From NCBI GenBank assembly GCA_022729635.1, contig DZAU01000102.1, positions 1 through 5,742 on the forward strand: a stretch of DNA of 5,742 bases, written 5' to 3'. Shown here in pieces: positions 1-5,546 of this stretch; position 1 is the stretch's first letter; each line of letters begins with the position of its first letter. The position numbers were made by a program, and so were the translations under genes. The notes beneath the pieces were generated by a model that worked only from the letters and a program-made list of their open reading frames with translations, was not told where the DNA came from and did no database searches. The stretch comes from Flavobacterium psychrophilum (GTDB lineage: Bacteria > Bacteroidota > Bacteroidia > Flavobacteriales > Flavobacteriaceae).

Positions 1-154
1 CGTTATGCCTCATTGTAGGACGACCGTGCAACCACCAACATTCTTGCTGACAACTGACGACAAAAGCCAACCCTTCTGCAAAATAAAAAGAGGTGTTTTG
101 CCACCGCACAAGCCGACCCAAAAACACCACATTTAATTTTGCCCAACCGCACCG
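1..154. other. Left flank without a gene, A+C-rich spacer
   Basis: No convincing gene is visible here. The plus strand is rich in A and C (for example around 100-130) and differs from the AT-rich genes beside it. It carries gttatgcct at 2-10, which is the inverted match of aggcataac at 5686-5694 near the other end of the window. It also carries the word caaccgcacc at 144-153, followed by cagacca at 161-167; the same two words recur in order at 5627-5636 and 5641-5647. The stretch also contains the probable terminator of the WYL gene. It may be the edge of a mobile or cassette-like unit, but that is inference. Confidence 0.4.
80..128 (-). terminator. Probable intrinsic terminator of the WYL regulator gene
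   Basis: Read on the minus strand, GGTGTTTT (complement of 121-128) can pair with AAAACACC (complement of 92-99), an exact 8-bp stem. It is followed at once by a U-rich tail, TCTTTTTATTTT (complement of 80-91). The structure lies 27 bp past the stop codon of the WYL gene, the right place for its terminator. The loop is long (21 nt), which weakens the call. Confidence 0.5.
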
Positions 155-1150
155 CTAATACAGACCAGCAGACTTACTTATCCGACCTAAAATTGTTTTC
201 TGAAAGGACTTTGGACTTAACACTTTGACAGTTTCCCCAAACGACAAAATCAACTTTTCTAACTCATAATTGGGGACAACGCTAATGGTAACTTCAAGAC
301 CATCTTCTGTGTTTTTACTTTTTTGCGTTGGGTGTATTGGTTTCGTTACGACATACGGGGCTTGACTTGGAGAAAACCACAACTTGACAGTTTGTAACTC
401 ATCATCGACTTTTTTAGTAACGCCAATTAAATCATAAAAATAGTCTTCCCAATCGACTTCCGTTTCAATATACCTGGCTTTGGCTTCTTCAATAGTTTTA
501 ATTCTATCTAACGCCATATTCCAGTATTCGTTTTTTGTAAATTCATTGTAACCGAAGACAAACCAACGGTTATTGTACTGTTTCAAATAATAAGGATGGA
601 ACGCAATTGTATAAGGCAAAGGACTTTTGAAGTCTTGATATTCAACGGTCAATGACCGTTTGTTTACAATAGCATTGAATAAAGGCGTAATAAATTTAGA
701 ACCTTCATAATCCAAATTATTTTCAAATGACATAACTTCTCTTTCGAGGCTTACCAAACCAAGTTTAAATTCAATGGCAGGAATTATTTCATTGATAAAC
801 TCAAATTGCGGAATGCCCTTAAACCTTGACAAAACTTGCAAAGCAGACTTTAATTGCTTTGCTTCTGTTTCGTTTAATGGTTGGTTATTTATGGAATATG
901 CCGAATCTGCATATTTGAAATATACAGTTCTTCCATCTTTGTATTTCTCAATTGGGGCTTTCCATTCCGACAATTCCATATACTGCATATCTGCATAAAA
1001 TTGAGTTTTCCCAATTCCTTCCAAACCTTCTTCCAATAAGGCTTTGTTGGCTTCATCTATTAACCGTTGCCAAGTGTATTTGGCTCCTGTATTCCTTAGA
1101 CACCTATCGTAAGCAAGATAGCGTGTTAATGCTTTTTTATTTATTGACAT
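155..1150 (-). CDS. WYL-domain transcriptional regulator
   Basis: A 331-aa DNA-binding regulator of the WYL family. Residues about 1-90 form the N-terminal winged-helix region, and the opening MSINKKALTRYLAYDRCLRN is of the type seen in many Bacteroidota WYL proteins. The WYL domain covers about 145-225, with the core FHPYYLKQYNNRWFVFGYN at 184-202, where RWFVFGY takes the place of the classic WYL tripeptide. A C-terminal WCX-like domain covers about 250-325 (ELEKLILSFGETVKVLSP). Family members are thought to sense nucleic-acid or nucleotide ligands, and several (BrxR, CapW) repress phage-defence operons. The gene is divergent from the methyltransferase/alkB unit, and two identical palindromes lie between them, so it is probably an autoregulated repressor of that unit. 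The ATG at 1148-1150 gives a leader of about 15 nt from its predicted promoter. The family call is secure; the repressor role and the ligand are inferred. Confidence 0.9.
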   Translation of the reverse strand: MSINKKALTRYLAYDRCLRNTGAKYTWQRLIDEANKALLEEGLEGIGKTQFYADMQYMELSEWKAPIEKYKDGRTVYFKYADSAYSINNQPLNETEAKQLKSALQVLSRFKGIPQFEFINEIIPAIEFKLGLVSLEREVMSFENNLDYEGSKFITPLFNAIVNKRSLTVEYQDFKSPLPYTIAFHPYYLKQYNNRWFVFGYNEFTKNEYWNMALDRIKTIEEAKARYIETEVDWEDYFYDLIGVTKKVDDELQTVKLWFSPSQAPYVVTKPIHPTQKSKNTEDGLEVTISVVPNYELEKLILSFGETVKVLSPKSFQKTILGRISKSAGLY

Positions 1151-1153
1151 ATC

Positions 1154-1172
1154 TGTTCAGTTTGACTGAACA
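1154..1172. promoter_or_regulatory. Palindromic operator 1, probable WYL-regulator site
   Basis: TGTTCAGTTTGACTGAACA is a perfect inverted repeat with 8-bp arms and a TTG centre. Eighteen of its bases recur exactly at 1241-1258. It lies directly upstream of the WYL start codon and overlaps the -7 box (1171-1178) and the expected transcription start of the WYL gene. A protein bound here should block the regulator's own transcription, so autorepression is the natural reading. The binding protein itself is inferred. Confidence 0.75.
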
Positions 1173-1202
1173 AATATAGTGTTTGTTTGCATCGTAATCA
1201 AA
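1171..1202 (-). promoter_or_regulatory. Bacteroidota-type promoter of the WYL gene
   Basis: On the minus strand, TTTG (complement of 1199-1202) and TATATTTG (complement of 1171-1178) match the Bacteroidota -33 TTTG and -7 TAnnTTTG boxes, with a 20-nt spacer, inside the normal range. Transcription would start near 1165, about 15 nt before the ATG at 1150. The -7 box overlaps palindromic operator 1. Confidence 0.65.
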
Positions 1203-1239
1203 TAAACAATTGAAAAAGCAAAGAAAATAGAAATTTATC

Positions 1240-1258
1240 AGTTCAGTTTGACTGAACA
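1240..1258. promoter_or_regulatory. Palindromic operator 2, probable WYL-regulator site
   Basis: AGTTCAGTTTGACTGAACA has 7-bp perfect arms around TTG and repeats 18 bases of operator 1 exactly, 86 bp away. The distance is close to eight helical turns, which would allow two dimers to sit on the same DNA face. The TTTG at 1247-1250, including the palindrome centre, also serves as the -33 box of the divergent plus-strand promoter, so binding here should repress the methyltransferase/alkB genes. Confidence 0.75.
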
Positions 1259-1275
1259 CATAGGTTTCATCTTTG
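1247..1275 (+). promoter_or_regulatory. Predicted promoter of the methyltransferase-alkB unit
   Basis: TTTG at 1247-1250 and CATCTTTG at 1268-1275 fit the Bacteroidota -33 and -7 (TAnnTTTG) boxes, with one mismatch in the -7 box and a 17-nt spacer. Start of transcription would be about 1281, roughly 25 nt before the ATG at 1306. The -33 box sits inside operator 2. Confidence 0.5.
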
Positions 1276-1305
1276 CATCATCAAATCAATATTTAAAAAC
1301 AAAAT

Positions 1306-2106
1306 ATGGAAAATATGAGCAACAACTACGCAAACAATGTAAAATCTGCAATTGCAGTAAACCCAACTTTCAAAGCAATTTGTGAGTTCAACATTCAACA
1401 ATTCCCAGTTGATGGATATTCAAGATATTATAACCAACTTGGAAATGGTACAGCCATTTTGCAAACAGCCGAACAACTCAATACCTATTTGGCTTCATAT
1501 GCTGATATGCACCAACACAAACTAAACCTTGCTTTTGCATCATTATTTGGCAAAGAGGATTTTAACAACAAATCGGCTGAAATTATAGACTGGGGTTGCG
1601 GGCAGGCTTTTGCATCTTGTGTTCTAATAGACTTTATCAAGAATAATAACATCAATCTTGATTTGTCCAAATTCACTTTAATTGAGCCATCTTCGATGGC
1701 TCTACAAAGAGGATTAGAGCATATTGACGCCATATATCAAAGAAAGCCAAAACCACAAACCTATTCAATAAATGAAAAGGCTGATACCAGCCTTTCTATT
1801 AAGGGGAACCAGTCAAGTAGTAAAATCAAGATTCACCTTTTTTCAAATGTGCTAGACATACATTCATTGGACTTGAATCAAGTTTTTAAAAATGTAACAA
1901 GTAACTTTGACGGCTTGAATTATTTTGTTTGCGTAAGCCCAATAAATGGACTCCGATTACAGTCCTTTTACAAAATGTTTGGTCAGTCAAATTTATTGTC
2001 ATCAAACGGCAGTTCCATTGTTACCGAAGTTTTCCGACCAAGTGCAATGAAAAAGATTACAAAGTCAATTTCAAGAGTGGAATACATTTTCAAAACGAAC
2101 CTATAA
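1306..2106 (+). CDS. SAM-dependent methyltransferase-like protein, target unknown
   Basis: A 266-aa protein with a class I methyltransferase-like nucleotide fold. Residues 93-103 (IIDWGCGQAFA) fit motif I, the glycine loop that binds S-adenosylmethionine, although the last loop residue is A rather than the usual G. TLIEPS at 124-129 fits the end of strand 2 with an acidic residue. KIHLFSNVLDI at 175-185 and NYFVCVSP at 205-212 would be later core strands. I recognise no substrate-recognition domain or DNA-methylase catalytic motif (DPPY type), so the target, whether protein, RNA or small molecule, is unknown. It is first in a likely operon with the AlkB-type dioxygenase (19-bp gap) behind the WYL-controlled promoter. 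A second in-frame ATG at 1315 could be the true start. Loss of activity is possible given the weak loop. Confidence 0.65.
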   Translation: MENMSNNYANNVKSAIAVNPTFKAICEFNIQQFPVDGYSRYYNQLGNGTAILQTAEQLNTYLASYADMHQHKLNLAFASLFGKEDFNNKSAEIIDWGCGQAFASCVLIDFIKNNNINLDLSKFTLIEPSSMALQRGLEHIDAIYQRKPKPQTYSINEKADTSLSIKGNQSSSKIKIHLFSNVLDIHSLDLNQVFKNVTSNFDGLNYFVCVSPINGLRLQSFYKMFGQSNLLSSNGSSIVTEVFRPSAMKKITKSISRVEYIFKTNL

Positions 2107-2125
2107 ATAATTAAATTTACAAGAT

Positions 2126-2755
2126 ATGGACAACAATATTCAAGCGGATTTATTCGGGCAAACAATTGAAACCCCTAATCCAATTATCAAATTGAAAGAT
2201 GCTGAATTGCTTTATCATCCTGCATTTTTCGATAAAGCGGAAAGCGATAGAATTTTCAAAACACTTTTGGAAACAATAGAATGGAAACAAGACAAAATAA
2301 TGATGTACGGAAAGGAATTGCCTTTGCCACGCCTTTCGGCTTGGTATGGCGACAATAATAAACCTTACACATATTCTGGCATAACCCTTAATCCATTGCC
2401 TTGGACTGACGAACTTTTGCAGATAAAAGAAAAAATTGAAGCAGAAGCCAAAGTGAAATTTTCGAGTGTACTACTTAACCGCTACCGTGACGGGCAAGAT
2501 TATGTGGGTTGGCATACAGACGCTGAAAAAGAATTGGGCAAAAATCCAATTATTGGTTCGGTAAATTTTGGAGCAACCCGAAAATTTCAATTACGAAGAA
2601 TTGACGACCATAAAGAAAAATTTGAAGTAGAGTTAAAACACGGAACTTTCCTAGTGATGGGTGGAGCAACGCAACATTTTTGGCAACATCAAGTTCCAAA
2701 GACTGCACACAAAATTGGAGAAAGACTGAATTTGACCTTTAGAGTTATTTATTAA
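2126..2755 (+). CDS. alkB: AlkB-family Fe(II)/2-oxoglutarate-dependent dioxygenase
   Basis: A 209-aa member of the AlkB family, which removes alkyl groups such as 1-methyladenine and 3-methylcytosine from DNA or RNA by oxidative demethylation. The iron ligands appear to be H130 and D132 in GWHTDAE and H188 in FWQHQVP. The signature RLNLTFR at 200-206 supplies the arginines that bind 2-oxoglutarate (R200, R206). LPRLSAWYGD at 67-76 is the usual substrate-side motif, and NRYRDGQDYVGWH leads into the HxD turn. The length is normal and no key residue is missing. It follows the methyltransferase gene by 19 bp and probably shares its WYL-controlled promoter, so it may be an inducible repair or modification-reversal enzyme. 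Whether it acts on DNA, RNA or both cannot be told from sequence. Confidence 0.92.
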   Translation: MDNNIQADLFGQTIETPNPIIKLKDAELLYHPAFFDKAESDRIFKTLLETIEWKQDKIMMYGKELPLPRLSAWYGDNNKPYTYSGITLNPLPWTDELLQIKEKIEAEAKVKFSSVLLNRYRDGQDYVGWHTDAEKELGKNPIIGSVNFGATRKFQLRRIDDHKEKFEVELKHGTFLVMGGATQHFWQHQVPKTAHKIGERLNLTFRVIY

Positions 2756-2759
2756 GTGA

Positions 2760-2767
2760 TAAATTTG
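2760..2767 (+). promoter_or_regulatory. -7 box of the retron ncRNA promoter
   Basis: TAAATTTG is a perfect TAnnTTTG Bacteroidota -7 box, 4 bp after the alkB stop codon. Transcription would start about 5-7 nt downstream, at about 2773, exactly where the a1 repeat of the retron RNA begins (2774). The -33 element is unclear: the TTTG at 2731-2734 gives a long 25-nt spacer. It suggests the retron has its own promoter, apart from any read-through from alkB. Confidence 0.55.
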
Positions 2768-2773
2768 TTCCTT

Positions 2774-2784
2774 GAAGTGCCAAC
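2774..2784 (+). repeat. Retron a1 repeat
   Basis: GAAGTGCCAAC is the exact reverse complement of GTTGGCACTTC at 2990-3000. The pair bounds the region just upstream of the reverse transcriptase, as the a1/a2 stem does in retron RNAs, where it closes the msr-msd transcript and positions the priming guanosine and the template end. Confidence 0.85.
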
Positions 2785-2841
2785 AAAATGATTTTGAACT
2801 GTTCATTGCGATTTGCAATGTCGGCCAGCAATGGCTGTTTA

Positions 2842-2955
2842 AATGGTAGTTATTTTCATTGTTCAGCATTGAGCTATAATGAACATTTAGTTATTGAATA
2901 TATCAGTAATTAATATATTATAATAAAATATGAATAAATGAATATTGACATCATT
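2842..2955 (+). other. Long imperfect hairpin, probable msd (msDNA template) region
   Basis: Bases 2842-2860 face 2937-2955 with 15 of 19 positions able to pair, counting two G-U pairs, and the innermost TTCATT (2855-2860) pairs exactly with AATGAA (2937-2942). Farther in, TTCA (2862-2865) can pair with TGAA (2931-2934), TATAAT (2875-2880) with ATTATA (2917-2922), and TTAGTTA (2887-2893) with TAATTAA (2907-2913, one G-U), closing on an AT-rich loop near 2900. A single long stem with bulges is the normal form of an msd region. The fold was worked out by eye. Confidence 0.6.
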
Positions 2956-2989
2956 GAATTTATGATGGATTCATCCATAAAGAAAATCA

Positions 2990-3000
2990 GTTGGCACTTC
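2990..3000 (+). repeat. Retron a2 repeat
   Basis: GTTGGCACTTC pairs with the a1 repeat at 2774-2784 over 11 bp without mismatch. It ends 16 bp before the reverse transcriptase start codon and is followed directly by TTTTTT (3001-3006), which could weaken read-through into the RT gene. Confidence 0.85.
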
Positions 3001-3016
3001 TTTTTTAAAAAATAAT

Positions 3017-4261
3017 ATGCGATTAACGCCTGAAAATATAGAAGAAATAAAAGTTCGCTTTGCGAAAACGGAAACCGTTGAGGAATTGGCTCAATTGTTA
3101 AGTTGGGTGTATGCGTTAAAGTTTCCAAAACGAAGCGAAAAAACCACTATTCTAATTGAAGCAAAGCACTTAAATTATTATGCTTTTAAACCTGCAAACA
3201 GATACAAGCAGTTTACAATTAAAAAGAAAATCGGAGGGGAAAGACCAATTTCAGCACCACGTTACAAGCTAAAAACCATTCAAAAATGCATCAATGAAAT
3301 ATTGAATGCTGTTTTTTCTCCTCATTTTACCGCTACTGGTTTTGTGCCTAGAAAGAGCATTGTTGATAATGCAAAAGTGCATATCGGAAAACAATTTGTT
3401 TTTAACACAGACTTAAAAGACTTTTTCCCAAGCACCGAATTTAGAAGAATTAAAGCTGTATTGGGTTTAGCCCCGTTTAATTTGACTGATGCAAATGAAA
3501 TAAACTCTAACAAGGAAAAAAAGAAAACATCGGAAGAGAAAGGAAAAGGATATTTGGGTTATCTAATAGCAAACCTTTGTTGCGACAATGGTTGCTTACC
3601 ACAAGGTGCACCAACATCGCCAACGTTAACAAATTTGGTTTGTCAAAGGCTTGATAAAAAACTTTATAAGTATGCAAAAAGCATAAATGCAACTTATTCA
3701 AGGTATGCGGACGACATCACATTTTCAGCCAACAAACCAGTTTTTGATGAAACATTCAAAAAAACACTAATTGACATTATCGAAGTTCAAGAGAAATTCA
3801 AAATTAATTTTGAAAAAGAAAGACTTCAAGTTGGAGGCGAAAGACAATCTGTAACAGGCATAATTGTTAATAGAAAGAGCAATGTCGATAGAAAATATTT
3901 GAAAGATGTTCGTTTCTGGCTAATGTGTTGGAAAAAATTTGGAACTGATGCGACACAACAAAAATTCCTAGTTCAATTTCCAGAGAAAAAAGGCTTTTTA
4001 AGGTATGGCGGTACAACGCCTCAATTTTATAACTACCTCAATGGAAAAATTTTGTTTTTAGGTATGGTACGAGGTGCAAAAGATGAAATATTTTTAAAAC
4101 AAAAAATGAGTTTTGATGAATTGTATAGTGAAGTGAACGGCAAAACAAATCAAACTAATCAAATTTCAAAACCGAGTGGTTCTATTTCATCAATATTTGA
4201 ATTGTTGCAAACTTGGGAAAAGAAGGGAATCGAAACAGCTATTAAACAATGCGGTAATTAA
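3017..4261 (+). CDS. Retron-type reverse transcriptase
   Basis: A 414-aa reverse transcriptase that would copy the msd part of the RNA just upstream into msDNA. The motifs appear in order: RT1 around IKKKIGGERPISAPRYKLKT (68-87); RT2 with TGFVPR (107-112) and the retron-specific NAxxH as NAKVH (118-122); RT3 with FNTDLKDFFPS (129-139, catalytic D132); RT4 with GCLPQGAPTSP (192-202); RT5 with YADD (230-233, catalytic D232 and D233); RT6/7 with the retron-specific VTG (279-281) and YLKDVRFWL (294-302). NAxxH plus VTG separates it from group II intron and DGR enzymes. A lysine/glutamate-rich insert lies at about 158-178 between RT3 and RT4. The tail after about 365 is longer than in small retron RTs and resembles no domain I know. 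The start is 16 bp after a2. The stop overlaps the next ATG (TAATG), so it is co-translated with the HEPN gene. Confidence 0.95.
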   Translation: MRLTPENIEEIKVRFAKTETVEELAQLLSWVYALKFPKRSEKTTILIEAKHLNYYAFKPANRYKQFTIKKKIGGERPISAPRYKLKTIQKCINEILNAVFSPHFTATGFVPRKSIVDNAKVHIGKQFVFNTDLKDFFPSTEFRRIKAVLGLAPFNLTDANEINSNKEKKKTSEEKGKGYLGYLIANLCCDNGCLPQGAPTSPTLTNLVCQRLDKKLYKYAKSINATYSRYADDITFSANKPVFDETFKKTLIDIIEVQEKFKINFEKERLQVGGERQSVTGIIVNRKSNVDRKYLKDVRFWLMCWKKFGTDATQQKFLVQFPEKKGFLRYGGTTPQFYNYLNGKILFLGMVRGAKDEIFLKQKMSFDELYSEVNGKTNQTNQISKPSGSISSIFELLQTWEKKGIETAIKQCGN

Positions 4262-5139
4262 TGGATGCACAAAAACTAAAATTTATGATGTCTGTTCAAC
4301 TTGAAATTGACAAGTTGGAAGCGAAGCTTGGCTCTAATCATCAAGACGTAATTGCATCTAAGGCATTATTTCATACGTTAAGTCAAACAGAAATAAAAAA
4401 GAAAAATTCTCAACAAAGTAAATCTGACTGTTGTGATGAACTCATTCCAATTAAATCAGATACAGAAGCAATTCGAAATCATTTAGAAATCAGGGCTAAT
4501 GTATCGATGGACTTTGAATTTGTTAAAAATGAAAGAGTTAAAAAGCAATTAATCAAGGATAATCTTAAAATGGAAAATTCAAGATTAGATATTCAAATTA
4601 AAAATGATACCGAAAGATTTTACAATTTTTGCGTTGAAGCATTTTATCAAATTGAAGAGTTAGTAAATTACTATTTTGGGATGAAATATACGTTTGAAGA
4701 TTTTATTTTATTAATAAGTTCAAAAAACAATGGTAAAATATTTAATCAAAAACAGTTATCTGAAATAACAATTGCCGAAAAAATATTTGTTTTCGAAGGC
4801 TTATTCTATTATGGACAAGTTGATGCTGTTGGAAAAACTATACGTTATGAATCAACAATAAATTTGATTCGTGAAGTGCGTAACGAAGATTCTCATAGGT
4901 GTAATATAATTGAACAGGATTCTGAACAAGTATTATTGAAATTCAAAGAGCTACTTAAAAGAATTTCAGTATTTAATAAAACCAAAACTTCACCAACGAT
5001 TTACTACCAAAAGACAAGTGAAGATAAACTAATCGAAAAACAAGCTAAACTAATAAATTTCATAAAGGATAAGAATTACAATTTAGTAAGAGATACATTA
5101 CAAGAATTAGCATTTAAAATAAAAACTGGTTTACAATAA
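4261..5139 (+). CDS. HEPN-domain protein, probable retron effector ribonuclease
   Basis: A 292-aa mostly helical protein. REVRNEDSHR at 204-213 contains RNEDSH (R207 to H212), the RX4H signature of HEPN ribonucleases with the usual polar residue after the arginine. An upstream helix at about 112-140 (RFYNFCVEAFYQIEELVNYYF) fits the first long HEPN helix. Residues about 85-118 are charged and may form a coiled coil, and residues 45-65 are polar and probably disordered. HEPN proteins of this kind generally cut RNA and act as toxins in toxin-antitoxin and abortive-infection systems. Here the gene overlaps the RT stop by one base, so RT and HEPN protein are probably made in fixed ratio and the RT-msDNA complex may restrain the toxin until phage infection. 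No signal peptide or membrane segment is seen. The HEPN call rests on one motif plus helix pattern; the effector role is inference from position. Confidence 0.72.
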   Translation: MDAQKLKFMMSVQLEIDKLEAKLGSNHQDVIASKALFHTLSQTEIKKKNSQQSKSDCCDELIPIKSDTEAIRNHLEIRANVSMDFEFVKNERVKKQLIKDNLKMENSRLDIQIKNDTERFYNFCVEAFYQIEELVNYYFGMKYTFEDFILLISSKNNGKIFNQKQLSEITIAEKIFVFEGLFYYGQVDAVGKTIRYESTINLIREVRNEDSHRCNIIEQDSEQVLLKFKELLKRISVFNKTKTSPTIYYQKTSEDKLIEKQAKLINFIKDKNYNLVRDTLQELAFKIKTGLQ

Positions 5140-5546
5140 TGACCCAAACAGAAACTAAAATATCAAATCAAACACAAGCTATTCAACACTTCATTGAAAA
5201 AATGGATATTGAAATGGTGGACGCATTTTTAGACAACGATAAAACGTATCAGGACTTTGAAAAGTATTTGTTCATTAGTAAACTGCAAAAAGTATTTTCA
5301 ACGTTTGCAGACCTTGGCGACACTCATTTATTGACCGTTGAGGGCAGTTGCAACTCCTGCGACAAAACCAAGACAGGTTTTACTTTCATCGGCAACAACA
5401 GCAATAACTATATGAGCATAATTTTCGACACGACAGACAATAAAATTAACGACCTGTACGAGTGCAGTGACTTTAAGAACAAGCAGACCAATTTGAGTTT
5501 AAAAGAACGAATTTATATTGACAATGAATTAACTTTGCCATTCTAA
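5139..5546 (+). CDS. Small cysteine-containing protein, third gene of retron operon
   Basis: A 135-aa soluble protein that I cannot assign to a characterised family. The first 60 residues look helical (IQHFIEKMDIEMVDAFL..., KLQKVFSTFADLG). The second half looks like a compact beta domain: GSCNSCDKTKTGFTFIGNNS (69-88), YMSIIFDTT (91-99) and INDLYECSDF (103-112). C71 and C74 form a CxxC pair and C109 is a third cysteine; with H63 this could hold a zinc ion, but that is speculative. Its ATG overlaps the HEPN stop by one base (TAATG), so it is very likely translated by coupling with the effector. It could be an antitoxin-like partner, a trigger sensor or an accessory subunit, or a passenger gene. 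The DNA is less AT-rich toward its 3' end than the HEPN gene, which hints at a separate origin. Confidence 0.7.
   Translation: MTQTETKISNQTQAIQHFIEKMDIEMVDAFLDNDKTYQDFEKYLFISKLQKVFSTFADLGDTHLLTVEGSCNSCDKTKTGFTFIGNNSNNYMSIIFDTTDNKINDLYECSDFKNKQTNLSLKERIYIDNELTLPF

Larger units (their letters stand above)
2774..3000 (+). ncRNA. Retron msr-msd non-coding RNA
   Basis: This is the template and primer RNA for the reverse transcriptase that follows. It is bounded by a perfect 11-bp a1/a2 inverted repeat (2774-2784 with 2990-3000). After a1 come small hairpins expected of msr: CAAAA/TTTTG (2784-2796), CATTGC/GCAATG (2804-2809 with 2815-2820, loop GATTT) and CAGC/GCTG (2826-2829 with 2834-2837). A long imperfect hairpin at about 2842-2955 fits msd. 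A short ATGGA/TCCAT hairpin (2965-2978) precedes a2. The usual AGC branch-point context is not seen close to a1; the first guanosines after a1 are G2790 and G2797, so the branching residue cannot be assigned. The exact msr/msd border and msDNA length are unknown. The call rests on the a1/a2 stem, the fold and the adjacent retron-type RT. Confidence 0.85.

Noticed and set aside
5..136. Plus-strand frame of 43 codons in the left flank
   Set aside because: Proline/threonine/lysine-rich chance frame in A+C-biased DNA, overlapping the probable WYL terminator; nothing recognisable as a protein.
2651..3128. Minus-strand frames across the alkB 3' end, the ncRNA and the RT start
   Set aside because: They are antisense to better-supported features; the AT-rich ncRNA and the plus-strand RT and AlkB motifs explain the sequence.
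3017..4261. Group II intron maturase or diversity-generating retroelement RT
   Set aside because: No maturase or HNH region follows, no template/variable repeat is seen, and the NAxxH and VTG motifs plus the upstream a1/a2 RNA fit a retron instead.
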